NCBI GenBank assembly: GCA_022414725.1
Contig: CM039464.1
Span: forward strand, 11,662,187-11,726,186
DNA: 64,000 nucleotides
Direction: 5' to 3'
Source: Microglena sp. YARC
Taxonomy: Eukaryota > Chlorophyta > Chlorophyceae > Chlamydomonadales > Chlamydomonadaceae
In this document: positions 30,695-41,739 of the stretch, piece by piece
Layout: every line of letters begins with the position of its first letter
Numbering within the stretch: position 1 is the first letter of the stretch
Notes under the pieces: model-generated
What the model saw: the letters and a program-made list of their open reading frames with translations, nothing else
Database searches by the model: none
What the model was told of the DNA's origin: nothing
Made by a program: the position numbers and the translations under genes

Positions 30695-32298
30695 ATGGCT
30701 TTCGTCCTCCGCTCCGCCTCTTCCATCTCAATGGCTAAGGCCAAGCCCGTCGTCAAGACCCAGAACGCTCGCTTGAGTGTTGTTTCAAGGGCCGCTGACA
30801 AGGAGCCCACCCCCGCATCTACCCCTGCCCCCGAGTGAGTGCCGACAGCGACATAATTCTGCCCACGAACAAGTGCCCGTTCCTGACAAGCGGTGTAGAC
30901 AAAGATCGTGTAGCTGCTATCTACTATTCACCCATTTAAATGCCTCCAATCACGAGACGTCTACCTCCCTTTCCTCCCCTCCCCTTTCCCTCCTCTCTTT
31001 TCCCCTCCCCTCCCCTTTTCCCTCCCCTCTTTTCCCCTCCCCTCCCCTCCCTCCCCTCTTTCCTCCCCTCCCTCCCCCCTCCCCTCCCTCCCCTCCCCCC
31101 CCCCTCCCCTCCCCTCCCTCCTCCCTCCCCTCCCCTCCCCTCCCCTCCCTCCCCTCCCCTCCCCTCTTTCCCCTCCCCTCCCCTCCCCTCTTTTTCCCCT
31201 CCCCTCCCCTCCCCTCTTTTCCCCTCCCCTCCCCTCCCCTCTTTTCCCCTCCCCTCCCCTCCCCTCCCCCTCCCCTCCCCTCCCCTCCCCTCCCCTCCCC
31301 TCCCCTCCCCTCTTCCCCTCCCCTCCCCTCCCCTCCCTCCCCTCCCCCCCTCCCCTCCCCTCCCTCCTGCGCCTGGGCAGACGCTCTGCATACTCTACCT
31401 CCTTGGCTTGTTAGATAGTGCTTCCCCCTGCCCCTCCCTGAATAACGGCTCTTCTATCAAAATGATGTGTCCTTAAATCGCTATGTACACCACAACTTGG
31501 CTCCCCCACAGCATTGTTTCCCTTTTTATGGTATTTAATTGACTGATGATTCTCCTTGTAGAAGAGCAAGACAGGAAGCGCTGGACTGCTTAGTGGCATT
31601 GTAATTTATTATCCTTTCTTCCCTTGGGACTTCTCATTTGTTAGCTTCTTACCTCCGCCACTGTTAGTGGTTGAGATCTGGGTCCTGCTCTAGGGGGTGT
31701 AATACCTAAGCCACCAAAACGGTGGTTGGGAGTTTGGTTTGTTTGTCCTTGACACACCCCGGGTGTAATGGTTTTTTTTGCTTTGTGGGTGCTTTTTCTT
31801 TTTGTATAAAGCACTGAGTCTCACACACCCTCACGGTGTGAAGTAGACTTTAAAATGTAATGTACTGGAATGGAATGTAACCAATGCTGAACAACATTCC
31901 CTCTCAATCCCCTCGTCCTCAGGGCCGTTAAGCCAGCCCCTCCTACTCCCCCCCCTGCATCAAAGGCTGTCTCCGTGGGTGATGTCATGAATTTCGGTGG
32001 TGCTGCCCCCGAGATCACTAACGGACGCCTGGTTATGTTGGGCTTCATCGCTGCCCTGGGGGCTGAGCTGTCCTCTGGAGAGTCTGTCCTGGCCCAGCTG
32101 GGTGATGCTCCCATGCTCATCCCTGCTACCTTCATGCTTTTCATTGCTGCCTCCATCATTCCTATCACCAAGAACCTGAAGCCCGAGGCCTTCGGCCCTC
32201 TGACCCCCAACGCTGTGCTCATTAACGGCCGTGCTGCCATGATTGGTTTCGCTGCCCTGCTGGCATTTGAAGCCACCAATGGAGCTGCCTTGTTCTAA
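30695..32298 (+). CDS. Early light-induced (ELIP-like) chlorophyll-binding protein
   Basis: Two exons: 30695-30834 (donor GTGAGT) and 31923-32298 (acceptor CCTCAG, stop TAA). They join in phase within a Glu codon to give 171 residues. The N-terminal ~35 residues ([18 protein letters not shown]...) are Ser/Ala/Lys-rich, like a plastid transit peptide, then a Pro-rich linker. Helix 1 holds [13 protein letters not shown] and helix 3 [11 protein letters not shown], the paired E/N-x-GR motifs that bind chlorophyll in the LHC superfamily. Helix 2 is [18 protein letters not shown]. Three helices and the two GR motifs fit ELIPs, thylakoid proteins that protect against high light by binding free chlorophyll. 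Neighbours are unrelated. The intron is an expanded CCCCT array. Confidence 0.93.
30955..31373 (+). repeat. CCCCT/CCCTT pyrimidine array in ELIP intron
   Basis: About 420 bp of pure C/T on the plus strand, mainly CCCCTCCCCTCCCCTCTTTT units. It begins about 120 bp after the exon 1 donor. It gives long proline/serine frames on the plus strand and glycine/arginine frames on the minus strand, which are not genes. Confidence 0.9.
31765..31880 (+). mobile_element. SINE-like element, family E
   Basis: TTTTTTTTGCTTTGTGGGTG, CTTTTTCTTTTTGTATAAAG, CACTGAGTCTCACACACCCT, CACGGTGTGAAGTAGAC, then a short AATGTAATGTACTGG tail. It is nearly the same as 56285-56380, where the tail is a long (AATGT)n. It lies in the ELIP intron just before the acceptor. 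Confidence 0.6.
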
Positions 32299-32578
32299 GC
32301 AACTTTTGTACCTAAATTATTTGAGTGTATTGTACCATAAGAAGTCCTGCAGCATCTTCTAATTAGTCGCAGTTTGCTGTGAGCAAGCATATTTTTTAGA
32401 GCCTATTTTTTTGCACATGTGTTTATCTCGTGCATGCGGTTGACCTGCCCTGCAAATGACATCTAGGTGATGCATTTTACAGGATCTAGGTGTGACACTA
32501 TAGTTCGGTTGTCGATTGAAGATATGTTAATATTGTGCTAGTTAATTCGACTTTGGTGCGGTATGTCTTGTACGGAAT

Positions 32579-32583
32579 TGTAA
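32579..32583 (+). terminator. Possible poly(A) signal TGTAA for ELIP
   Basis: TGTAA, the usual chlorophyte polyadenylation signal, lies about 280 bp after the stop codon. The motif is only five bases, so chance occurrence is likely without transcript data. Confidence 0.3.
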
Positions 32584-32599
32584 ATGTTATTATGCAATG

Positions 32600-34050
32600 T
32601 GTACATGATAAGTGCATAAAATCTTGCCCTGTACAACAGATTGACGACCAGCTTGAATACTGCTCTTGCATGTGATGATGTGGGTAAACTGATTGAATGA
32701 TGTATTCTTACATACAGTGATCTGAATGATCTGTGCTGGTCAATGTAACAACAATTAATGACTTATAATTTGATCTCCCACACAGCTTCTTCATAGCTTT
32801 CTTGTAGGCGACAGCGGCAACTTCTGAACAGTTCTCTGAGATCACTTAAACTTCCACCCTAAGTTGAAGATCAGCTTTCAGAAGCGCTGCTTGAATGCAG
32901 GTTAAGCTGGGTAGCCGAAAATAAAAGGTTGGCTTTAACTTGCTCAGTCTACAATTTCCCGCACTTCTCCTCACAGCCTAGCGTATGTAACACATGTTGC
33001 ATGATATCTAACAGGATATGTACAGCGTCGTGTTCGTCTCGTGACCGAAGTATGTCTTTTAGTCAATATAATTTTCGATCAGGTAAGGTAAATCTAGCAT
33101 GTTGCGTGGCACACGCATTTAAGGGTCCATCATATCATAGTTGCAGATTTTGAAAACCAATTGCATCCTATAAAGGGGCTTTGGGAGTCCTTGAAAACAA
33201 CTCACTGAACACGCATCCTGAGGAAGGATCATAATGTGATTCTGTTTATGAGAGTGAATACAAGCTGATGGCTGGACAAAGAGCTATACACCGGCAGGTG
33301 CACTACTGTACTTCAAGGTTGACTGGATTATTGTGTTACACAGTAGAGCAATCTGGGAAATTTCGTAGTCGTTAGCATCCTATGATGAATGTAGCATCAG
33401 TATGCCGGTCGGTGTTCTGAACGAATTGCAAAGCATGGTTGGTGATAACCACAGTTGCGTGTCTTAGGCGCGACATTCCAGCAGCATGCACTGTCTCGAT
33501 TTTCTGCTGCAGTCAAACGAGTCACTTTTAGCAAATCAGCGGATGATTTGGAACTGACGGAGGTAGGTTGTACTTTATACTTCGAATTTTCAGGGGAAAT
33601 TTACGTTCATTCTACCAGATATCGAGATTGCAGGCCAAGTTACATTTTAGGTGCAGATTACAGCCCAAGACCTGTTACGATCAAAAACATTAGTTATATG
33701 TTAGTTTGTTCTGTTTTTCTGTTTTCTTTTTGTTTGTCTGTCACCCTGCTCAAATCGAAATCGTACACCCTGCTACCTGGCTCTACTGCCTGAGACGTAA
33801 CCAATCATATAGCTTGCATCCTGCGACGCAACGGACCCTTCTTTCTGGTCAACGAACCCTCCCCGCAATGTGTCCTGCAACGCAACAGACTTTTCGACGT
33901 TGTGTATGCGGAGGAGGACACAGCGTCCTGAACAACCCTCAACTGGCCCCATGACCCCATCTTGCCTGGGTCCCCCTTGACTACATCAATCTGCGGCCAG
34001 AAGTGAATTCCTGTAGGGCATCAGCCAGCCAGGATAAGGTTAGCAATATA
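32600..34050. other. No supported gene
   Basis: Low-repeat sequence with a 112-codon frame at 33455-33793 that begins within an apparently open region but shows no domain and no splice context. I see no RNA gene. Confidence 0.35.
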
Positions 34051-34052
34051 TA

Positions 34053-34228
34053 GGGAACGGCAAATCATATGATGCTGACCAAAGACGAGTATGATATCAT
34101 ATGATATCATACACAAATCATATGATTTAATATCAGATGATATGATGCCCCAGGCCAAAGTTACCAACTCAGACTGCCGGCATCATATGAAATCATATGA
34201 TATCATATGATATCATATTGCCGATCCC
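34053..34228 (+). mobile_element. MITE-like element, family B (best copy)
   Basis: 176 bp between TA and TA. Left end GGGAACGGCAAATCATATGA, right end ATATCATATTGCCGATCCC, together an inverted repeat of about 20 bp with few mismatches. The internal GCTGACCAAAGACGAG and CAGACTGCCGGCATCATA are family landmarks. A TA target duplication points to a Tc1/mariner-type source. Confidence 0.75.
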
Positions 34229-34734
34229 TAGCAATTTAGCATCATCTTCCTCCCTGTATAGAGTGTAGAACCCTGCCTCAACGCAGGGACCTACTACTGC
34301 CGTAGTCTAGATCTTGAGCGGTCTAGTCGTCTCTAGTCAGGCCATGCCATGCCATGCCATGCCTGGTCATGTCATGTCTAGTCAAGCCATGTCATGTCAT
34401 GTCATGCACAGACATAATCTCATGTCATGTCTAGTCAAGCCATGTCATGCACAGACATAATCTCATGTCATGTCTACACATAATCTCATGTCATGTCATG
34501 TCCAGTTAGGTGTAGTCTAGTTTGGTTCAGTCTAATCTAGTCTAGTGCACTCATGTTAACTCTAGTCTAATCTTTGGGGTACGGTTGTGCACAGTGTACT
34601 GGGGTTCATTTCATTACCGCCCTCAATGTAGCAGAGACTCCACCATTACACCGGGTGCAGAGCCCCGATACCTGAGGGCTTGACGTCGACCAAGGCCTTC
34701 GAAATGGGCGGGTCACCTTAAGTTGATAAGGGCG
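34229..34734. repeat. CATGT/CTAGT short repeats, no gene
   Basis: 34330-34560 has GCCATGCCATGCC, TCATGTCATGTCTAGTC and AATCTCATGTCATG in loose tandem. The rest is unremarkable. Confidence 0.5.
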
Positions 34735-35237
34735 GTCAGGTTCATTTCAGTTTGGGCCCTGGGTATCAGGAATGGAGAAGCCAACCTGTGCGGCTGTCCT
34801 TCCGCGTTATCGAGTCATCTCATTTCATTTCAGTTTTGGGCGTGGGCATCAGGCATTGAGAAGCCAAACAACGCTGCTGCCTTCCCCACCCTCTCCTTGT
34901 TCCTGTTAGCTTCACCAGTACCAATGCAACTTCAGTTTGGGGCGTGGGCATCAGGCATTGAAAAGCCAACCCACCCAGCTGCCTTCGCCACCCTCTCTGT
35001 GTTCCTGTTAGCTTCACCAGTGCCAATGCAACTTCAGTGTGGGGCGTGGGCATCAGGTATAGAGAAGCCAACCCGCACTGCTCACTTCCCCACCCTCTCC
35101 CCGTTCATGTTAGCTTCACCAGTGCTAATGCAACGTCAGTACGGGGCAAGGGCATCAGGCCTTGAGAAGCCAACCCGCGCAGCTGTCTTCCCCACCATCT
35201 CCTTGTTCCTGTTAGCTTCATCAGTGCTAATGTAACT
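34735..35237 (-). repeat. ~100 bp tandem copies of FMC1-like last exon
   Basis: Read on the minus strand, each unit resembles the last exon at 35354-35238: ATTGGCACTGAGGAG, AGGAATAAGGATATGGTGG, CAAGACAGCTGCGCGG, GTTGGCTTTTCCATGCC, then CTGAAGTTAC. Unit 2 still reads NRNKEMVGKTAARVGFS then TGA. Later units have internal stops. About five units lie downstream of the stop codon. The 170-codon plus-strand frame is a by-product of the period. Confidence 0.75.
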
Positions 35238-37881
35238 TCAGCTTGGGGGGTTGGCCACAGGCATGGAAAAGCCAACCCGCGCAGCTGTCTTGGCCACCAT
35301 ATCCTTATTCCTCTCAGACTCCTCAGTGCCAATGTTGTACAGCTTCAGTAGGGCCTGCATAGCAGTACCAAGGAGTAAAAATCAGTGCACATGCTGGAAA
35401 GCTTCACTGCGAACTGCAGAGTGTCACATTGGCAATACAAGTCATAGTTGGTGTTGTGCACCTATATCTGTGTACCCTTTCCCTCGTATCCATGTTGAAG
35501 CAATTCAATTGAGACTGCAAAGCAGTGCTGTAACCAATGAGGAAATCGCGGTGTTCAATATGGGAGCGTGAGGATCGTTATCGCTCATACTTAACCCCTC
35601 TTTCTTTGGGGGGATCGAACTGGGGATGCTCAGCAAACGATCACTTCAAGCAGGCCCGCCGACTCCACCAATTGTAACGAATGAGGAAAACGTGGTGTCC
35701 AATAGGGGAGCGTGAGGATCGTTATCGCTCACAAGTGCAATGGGGTTCAAGTAGGGAACTGCTTCATCATAGCTTATCTTTTCCGCTACAAGCAGCAGCT
35801 TCTAGGTAGCTCCCTGAGCCAGCCATTGGGCTAAGCCCCAAGATTTCAACAGTACTGAAAAGGTAATGCTGTCAGCTCCCATATGCACTACTCTCTTTCA
35901 GATTTGGCTGGGAAGCAAGCCAGGGGAGCTGCCTAGAAGCTGCTGCTCGTAGCGGAAAAGAAAAGCTATGAGCTTTATGATAACATATGGCATCATGTCG
36001 TCATATGATATCAGTCTGACTAGGCTTAGGTTACCATCTATATACAATATCATATGATGCAATTTGTATGCTTTCATATTATATCAGTCTGACTAGGCTT
36101 AAGTTACCATTTATATACAATATCATATGATGCAATTTGTATGCTATCATATGCTATCAGTCTGACTAGGCTTAAGTTACCATTCTAGTACAATATTATA
36201 TGATGCAATTTGCATGCTATCATATGATATCCTACTTGCGTTTGGTCAACATCATATGATGTGCCGGTCCCTAGGTACAAGTCAGTGCTGATGTTGAAAA
36301 GGGGAGGGGAGGAGGGTAGCATGGGGATGGGGATGGGGGTGGTGTGTGTGTGTTAGTGTGCGTGTGTGTGTGTGGGGTGGGTGTGGGGTGGGGTGGGGTG
36401 GGGGTGGGGGGGGGGGGGGGTACGAGCACTTTTGGTCCGCGGTTGCCTCCGCACATTTTGTATATACCCCACTTTGAACCATCCCTCCAAATATGTGCTC
36501 CCAGGCTCCCTCTTGCGTCCCCTATTGGCAATGCACGTCCACAAACTGCCAATAGTGCTACCAAGCCCCCTAGCCATGGGTTATGAGTGGCCATGGCTAG
36601 CTCATTAGCCACACACACACTATGCACACATGCTAACACACACACAAGGATGTTGAAGTGGGGAGGGGCTGAGGGCAGCATTGGGATGGGGGTGGGAGCA
36701 GGGTTGTCAGAATTCTTGATTCTCAGGCCAAAATGTCAGAATTCTCAGGCCAAATTCTCAAATTCGAGGTACAAACTACCAACTACTTCATGTTTCGAAA
36801 ACCCAAATCCAAATCATTGGGGGTGGGAGCAGGGTTGTTCAAAACGTTACATTGCACGTCTCACATAGATTTAAGAGGGAGCATTACATTGGAAACGGAG
36901 ATTTGGGCTCATGAGTGGGGAAAGGCTAAGTAAGTTAATATTAGTGAAATGATAATAATAGTGAATGTTAGATCATATTAGAATGACGAGCCGTCTTACC
37001 AGAATTTTGAATTAATTTGAAAAACTAATATTATTGTGACACTACAATAATATTAGTTAATATAAGTTTTTCAAACACTTATATTAGTTACCGTTTCCTA
37101 CGCATAAGTAGGGATCAGCGAATCATATGATGCTGGCTGAAGGAGAGTATGATATCATATGATATCGTACAAATTGCATCATATGATATTGTAAATAAAT
37201 AGCAACTTTACCCAAGTCAGACTGCCGGCATCATACGATATCGTATGATGACATGATATCATATGATTTCATTTTGCCGTTCCGTACTCATGAGTCATGG
37301 ACTTGGGCCCATGAAACGTAGCTTTTGGCTAATGAAACCTGATGAAACGTACGATTTGAGAATTGTTACATCTCAAAGCGTAGATTTCGAGGTACCCTTG
37401 AACACCCCTTGTTGTCAACCGCGATGGTAGCTTGTCCAGTCGAGGTGGTAGACCGTTCTCTGCCCGCGTACGACGGGTTCCCTTAATACCACGCCACACC
37501 AGGCGTTATCATTACTTTTGAACACCCCTGGTCACTGTGTTTTTGTGTGCAACCTGTTCCAAATTGAGCGACTTGGTGCGACCCTAGTGCGTCGCACTGC
37601 CCCCAGAACCCCAAAAGCCCACAGCGTGGAGCCCACGGGCATCGGGGGGGAATTAATGACTATTTTAGCCAGTCACATGCGTCGCCATGCAGCGACGGAA
37701 TGGCGACACGTCGCACACACAAAAGTGCCACATTGTCAAGTCTCATGGTGCTAAGCTCTAAATTTCCAAACTCATAAAGTTCATCATCCATAAGTTTCAA
37801 AGCTCCAAAAGCTTCAAGCCCCCCCCACTCACCCCCCGCCCCCCCCTGACCCCTCTTCCCCCTCCCCCCTGCCTCCTTCCA

Positions 37882-37921
<40 letters not shown>

Positions 37922-38291
37922 CATGAAGACACGGACCTGATGATGAGCAACATTTTTCATGAGGAAGGCACAGTCCCGAGCTAACTGAAGCCTCTCCTCC
38001 TTATCTGCGCAGTCTGTGAACGAGGGCGGGCTTTTTAGTTTTTAGTTTTTGTTTGTTTGTTTTGCTTGTTAGTTTTTGCCGTTGTTGTTGCGGTTGCTGT
38101 TGTTGTTGGGTTGTTAGTTTGTTTGATTCCTTTGATATTTTTACTTTGCTCAGCTTCGCTTGGTATTTTTGATTTACTTACTGATACCTGTAGCTGGTAT
38201 CTGGTATCAGTCTTCGGGCTGCTCACCATCTGCAGGTGCATGCACGTGTGCTCAAGTGGGTCAACTACCATCCAACCATACCATGCCCCCC

Positions 38292-38324
<33 letters not shown>

Positions 38325-40916
38325 ACACCACAAACACATTACCACCTCCCACGCACACACCACAGCACCTCCCAAACTACACCTCCATGCCCTAGACTCC
38401 CCTTGTCCCCCCCCCCACCACCACCACACACACACACACACACAAACACACATTACCACCTCCCAGTCTCCCCTACACACACCACTGCACCTCCCAAACT
38501 ACACCTCCATGCCCTAGACTCCCCTTGTCCCCCCCTTTTCCATCAGACCCCCCCACACACACACACCCCACCCACCCACACACCGATTCCCTGGAGTTAG
38601 GAATGACGTGGGCACTCCATCCCTGCAGCTTCCCCATCTCACCCGACACCCATCAGACCCATGGCCACCATGACAGTCTCTGTGAGACACAAAGAGTCTC
38701 GCAACACATCACCTCCTGGTGATGTAGGATCCCCTACGTGGGGATACACGCAAACCCCGTTTCCCTGGAGTTAGGAATGATGTGGGCAAACCGTCCCTGC
38801 AGCTTCCTCATCTCACCCTGACACCCATCAGACCCACCACCCCACCCACCCACCCACACCCACACAGCGATTCCCTGGAGTTAGGAATGCCACGGGCACT
38901 CCATCCCTGCAGCTTCCCCATCTCACCCCGGCACCCACCAGACCCATGGCCACCATGACAGTCTCTGTGAGACACGAAGAGTCTCGTAACACACCACCGC
39001 CTGGTGATGTAGGATCCCCACGTAGGGATCCCCACGTAGGGGACACACACACACCGATTCCCTGGAGTTAGGAATGACGCGGGCACTCCATCCCTACAGC
39101 TTCCCCATCTCACCCAACACCCATCAGACCCATGGCCCCCATGACAGTCTCTGTGAGACACGAAGAGTCTTGTAACACACCACCTCCTGGTGATGAAGGA
39201 TCCCCTACGTGGGGATCACCAGAACTGAGTTAGCGCAGGGTATGAACTTACACACGCGTTATTCCTCACATAGGCTACTGCGTGGGTCGCTACATGTGAG
39301 GTATAAGTTGCTTCTTGGTATGCATATATTGTGGTGCACACTTTCTGCACGTGTGGATGGTATGCACATGTTGGTATGCTTAGGTTGGTATGCTTACGTT
39401 AGGTTTAATGCTTAGGTTGGGATGCATAGGCTGCCGCATGGGGATCACCAGAACTGAGTTAGTGTATAACTCACAACCCCTAACCGTCTACTATATGGCA
39501 GGTAACGTGGTCTAGATAGACCATGGGACAGCTTGGGTCATTCACTTTGTCTTCCAACACCATCTGCATGACCCACTGTCCCCTCATCCCCCACCTTTGG
39601 ATTCCCTGACGCTAGTAATGCCATGAGCACACTATCCCCACCTGACCGTCGCACTAATGCCAGTGCCCTCCCTCCTCTCCCAACACCAACCGCCATAGCT
39701 TTTCTTTTCTGCTACGAGCAGCAGCTTCTAGGCAGCTCCATGAGCCAGCCACTGGGTTAAGCTCCAAGATTTCAACAGTACTAGACCGCTGATTCTGTAA
39801 GCTTCCAGGTGTACTATGCCGCTTTAGGTTTTGCCGGGTAGCAAGCTAGGGGAGCCGCCCAAAAGCTGTTGCTCGTAGCAGAAAAGAAAAGCTATGCAAC
39901 CCGCATGACCCAATCTTACCACCTCCCCCACCTCCCTGAAGCTCACAATCACATGGCATACAAGCCCCATTCTCTAGCCCACCCTGACACCCTCGCCAGT
40001 GTCCACCCTCCTATCCCCCCCTTTCCCCAATTCCCCCTCCTTCCCCCTCCTTCCCCACCATCTGATACCCTGAAGCTCACTATCACATGGGCGCACCCTT
40101 CCCAAACATCCCACAGCCTACCACAACCCCCATCCACCCCCAAATCAGTATCCCTCCGGCTCTTCCAAGCCAGCCTACCCCCGTGCCTCAGCTCCCCATC
40201 CTCCACCTCCTCTCCCAACCCCACCAGCCTACCCCCGTGCCTCAGCTCCCCATCCTCCACCTCCTCTCGCAACCCCACCAGCTTACCCTCGTGCCTCAGC
40301 TCCCCATCCTCCACCTCCTCTCCCAACCCCACCAGCCTACCCCCGTGCCTCAGCTCCTCATCCTCCACCTCCTCTCCCAACCCCACCAGCATGACCCAGT
40401 CTCATCTCCTCCCTTACCTTTGGATTCCCTGAAGCGCACAATCACATGGGCATACCACCACTCCACCTTCCCATCTCATCCTGACCTCTTTCACATGCCG
40501 CCCCCTACTCCCTTAAACCCACCGGCATGATCCAGTTTCCACTCCTCCCCCAACTTCGGTTTCCCTGAAGCTGGCAATGAAATGGACACACACTCCCCAC
40601 CCATCCCACATCTCACTCCAACCCCCAATACACACCCCCCACCACCACCACCACACACACACGCACGCACACACACGACAATAGCCTTCCTACTCTCCCA
40701 AGCCAGCCTACCCCCGTGCCTCAGCTCCCCGTCCTCCAAATTGTCCTGCAGATCCACCAGCATGATCCAGTCCCCCCTCCTCCCTCCTCCCCTACCATTG
40801 GATTCCCTAAAGCTAGTAATCACATGATCGCGCCACTGTGAGTTGCCTGCCACGCTGGTCAAGTTCTTGTTCACCGATCGGAGCAAAGTGCGCAGGGCCG
40901 CTTGAGCAGTGGCCAT
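35238..40916 (-). CDS. LYR-motif small protein, FMC1-like (split, incomplete)
   Basis: First exon 40916-40796 encodes MATAQAALRTLLRSV then NKNLTSVAGNSQWRDHVITSF and RESN, ending at donor G|GTAGGG. A last exon at 35354-35238 (acceptor ATGCAG, stop TGA) encodes ALLKLYNIGTEESER then NKDMVAKTAARVGFSMP. Together these resemble FMC1-type LYR proteins: an N-terminal L-x-R helix, WRD-x-x-x-x-FRE, and a C-terminal TA-x-x-VG(F/L)-x-x-P. FMC1 is a mitochondrial factor for ATP synthase assembly. The two exons do not join in phase, so at least one middle exon is missing or unrecognised. That both exons belong to one gene is an inference from order, strand and family fit. Copies of both exon edges litter the intervening DNA. 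Confidence 0.45.
35560..35760 (+). repeat. Dispersed repeat with internal direct copy
   Basis: GGGAGCGTGAGGATCGTTAT then CGCTCA occurs at 35563 and 35705, preceded by GGTGTTCAATATG or GGTGTCCAATAGG. AATGAGGAAAACGTGG also matches 12638. GGGATCGAACTGGGGATGCT suggests a tRNA-like relative, but no tRNA fold can be asserted. Confidence 0.4.
35768..35970 (+). mobile_element. MITE-like element, family C
   Basis: About 203 bp with long inverted ends: CATAGCTTATCTTTTCCGCT at the left and AGCGGAAAAGAAAAGCTATG at the right, continuing inward as AGCAGCAGCTTCTAGGTAGC and GCTGCCTAGAAGCTGCTGCT. Non-coding. Confidence 0.7.
35975..36271 (-). mobile_element. MITE-like element, family B with internal triplication
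   Basis: Right end ATGTGCCGGTCC followed by CTA marks one terminus. Internally CAGTCTGACTAGGCTTA, GTTACCAT, ATACAATATCATATGATGCA and TTTGTATGC recur three times with a period of about 70-75 bp. Other copies have this part once. Confidence 0.65.
36275..37100. other. G-rich direct repeats, no gene
   Basis: GATGTTGAAAAGGGGAGGGG at 36292 and GATGTTGAAGTGGGGAGGGG at 36650 both continue into CAGCATGGGGATGG-like text. Poly-G occurs at about 36402-36420. 36714-36770 repeats TCAGAATTCT...CTCAGGCCAAA. Frames of 66-136 codons are not supported. Confidence 0.4.
37111..37284 (+). mobile_element. MITE-like element, family B
   Basis: GGGATCAGCGAATCATATGA at the left, CATTTTGCCGTTCCG at the right, between TA dinucleotides. 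About 174 bp, with the internal CAGACTGCCGGCATCATACG landmark. Confidence 0.7.
37400..37745 (+). repeat. SINE G fragment and inverse-repeat partner of 3336-3635
   Basis: 37405-37515 has GTCAACCGCGATGGTAGCTT and TTAATACCACGCCACACCAG, the family G body without its tRNA-like head. 37558-37745 matches the inverse of 3336-3635 (GAGCGACTTGGTGCGACC, GCATGCGTCGCCATGC-like). Confidence 0.45.
37746..38584. repeat. Poly-C runs and CA/CCA tracts
   Basis: Poly-C at about 37886-37918 and 38287-38324, each more than 30 bases. 38325-38580 is CA/CCACC-rich with two copies of CACCTCCCAAACTACACCTC then CATGCCCTAGACTCCCC. No gene is supported. Confidence 0.6.
39694..39896 (+). mobile_element. MITE-like element, family C (best copy)
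   Basis: Left end CATAGCTTTTCTTTTCTGCT, right end AGCAGAAAAGAAAAGCTATG: exact inverse over 20 bp, then continuing as ACGAGCAGCAGCTTCTAGGC versus a slightly diverged inverse, for a total inverted repeat of about 45 bp. 203 bp, non-coding. It sits inside the FMC1-like gene region. Confidence 0.75.
40165..40395 (+). repeat. 54 bp minisatellite
   Basis: Four units of TACCCCCGTGCCTCAGCTCC, CCATCCTCCACCTCCTCTCC, CAACCCCACCAGCC. The 54 bp period keeps all three frames open (apparent frames of 147-187 codons); these are not genes. Confidence 0.85.
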
Positions 40917-41739
40917 ATTGAGGACCTATGTAGGCGCCTGCTGGCTTCTACCTTGCTGCCTTCTTGCTTACAGGATACCGGCTTTTATCTTGCAGAACAC
41001 CGGCTTCTATCTTGCTAGATGCGTCCTCGCAGGATGCCGGCTTGTACCTTGCTGGCTTCTAGCTTGCTGGATTCTACCCTCTTTCACAGATGCGCCAAAG
41101 ACGGAAACGGCGCACAGAAAGGGAAAGGGAAGGTAAAAGGGGGGATGGTGATGAAGAGGAGGACGTTTCGATGAATGGATTAGAGTCGCGTTGTAAAACA
41201 GTTACAGAGGGCAAGCGGACACTTGTGATGTGATCTGGTGCGAAGCCCTCTCACCATATGGAGGGGTGGAAGCGGGTGGAAGGTACCCCCCAGCCCGCCC
41301 CAGCCCCCAGCCCCCAGCCCGAGGCCTCAGCCCCCGGCCCCAGCCTCCCAGCCCAGCCAGGCCCAGCCCCTGGGCCCGGCCCCCAGTACTAAGCTAGGGA
41401 CTGCTCGACTTAGACGTCTTCGCTCATCAGTCGTATCGCTCCTCGGGTTTCACATCTCTTCCTGCCCATCTGCTCAGATCATGGGACTGGCCAGCTCAAA
41501 CCGCCCATGAAGGATTTAGGAACCAAAGGTGAGAAGGTCAATCGCCATGTTTTTCTGATTATGAGATCTCCTGACCTCACCAGCTTGTTAATCACTGGAG
41601 CTTGAATATCTGCCAGCCCAGTCTACCTGTTCACTCAGTGGAGCTTGACTACCTGCTACCCTGCACCACTGAATTGTTTTGCTCCAGCACCTCAGGACCC
41701 CACCTCCCCTACCCCTCTATCAACCTACTCTACCTGTTA
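40917..41739. other. No supported gene; weak short repeats
   Basis: 40960-41090 has imperfect ~30 bp units with GCCGGCTT and TACCTTGCTGGCTTCTA. 41285-41390 is a CAGCCC-rich tract. This lies 5' of the FMC1-like gene and upstream of the armadillo gene and may hold promoters, but no motif is convincing. Confidence 0.35.

Larger units (their letters stand above)
38585..40795 (-). repeat. Scattered copies of FMC1-like exon 1 donor edge
   Basis: The native exon end reads, on the minus strand, CATGTGATTACTAGCTTTAG then GGAATCCAATG|GTAGGG. At least nine diverged copies lie downstream in the same strand sense, near 38588, 38763, 38870, 39056, 39598, 39935, 40070, 40420 and 40560 (plus-strand view GGATTCCCTGAAGCTCACAA then TCACATGG). 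The copy near 40411-40440 keeps an open frame ending RFRESKG and a good donor GTAAGG. Copies at 38588-39230 form ~180 bp units with CAGTCTCTGTGAGACAC. Confidence 0.7.

Noticed and set aside
30936..31476. Pro-rich plus-strand and Gly/Arg-rich minus-strand frames in the ELIP intron
   Set aside because: Products of a C/T-only tract inside a well-supported intron.
40087..40530. 147-187 codon Pro/Ser frames
   Set aside because: 54 bp minisatellite with period divisible by three; no conserved domain.
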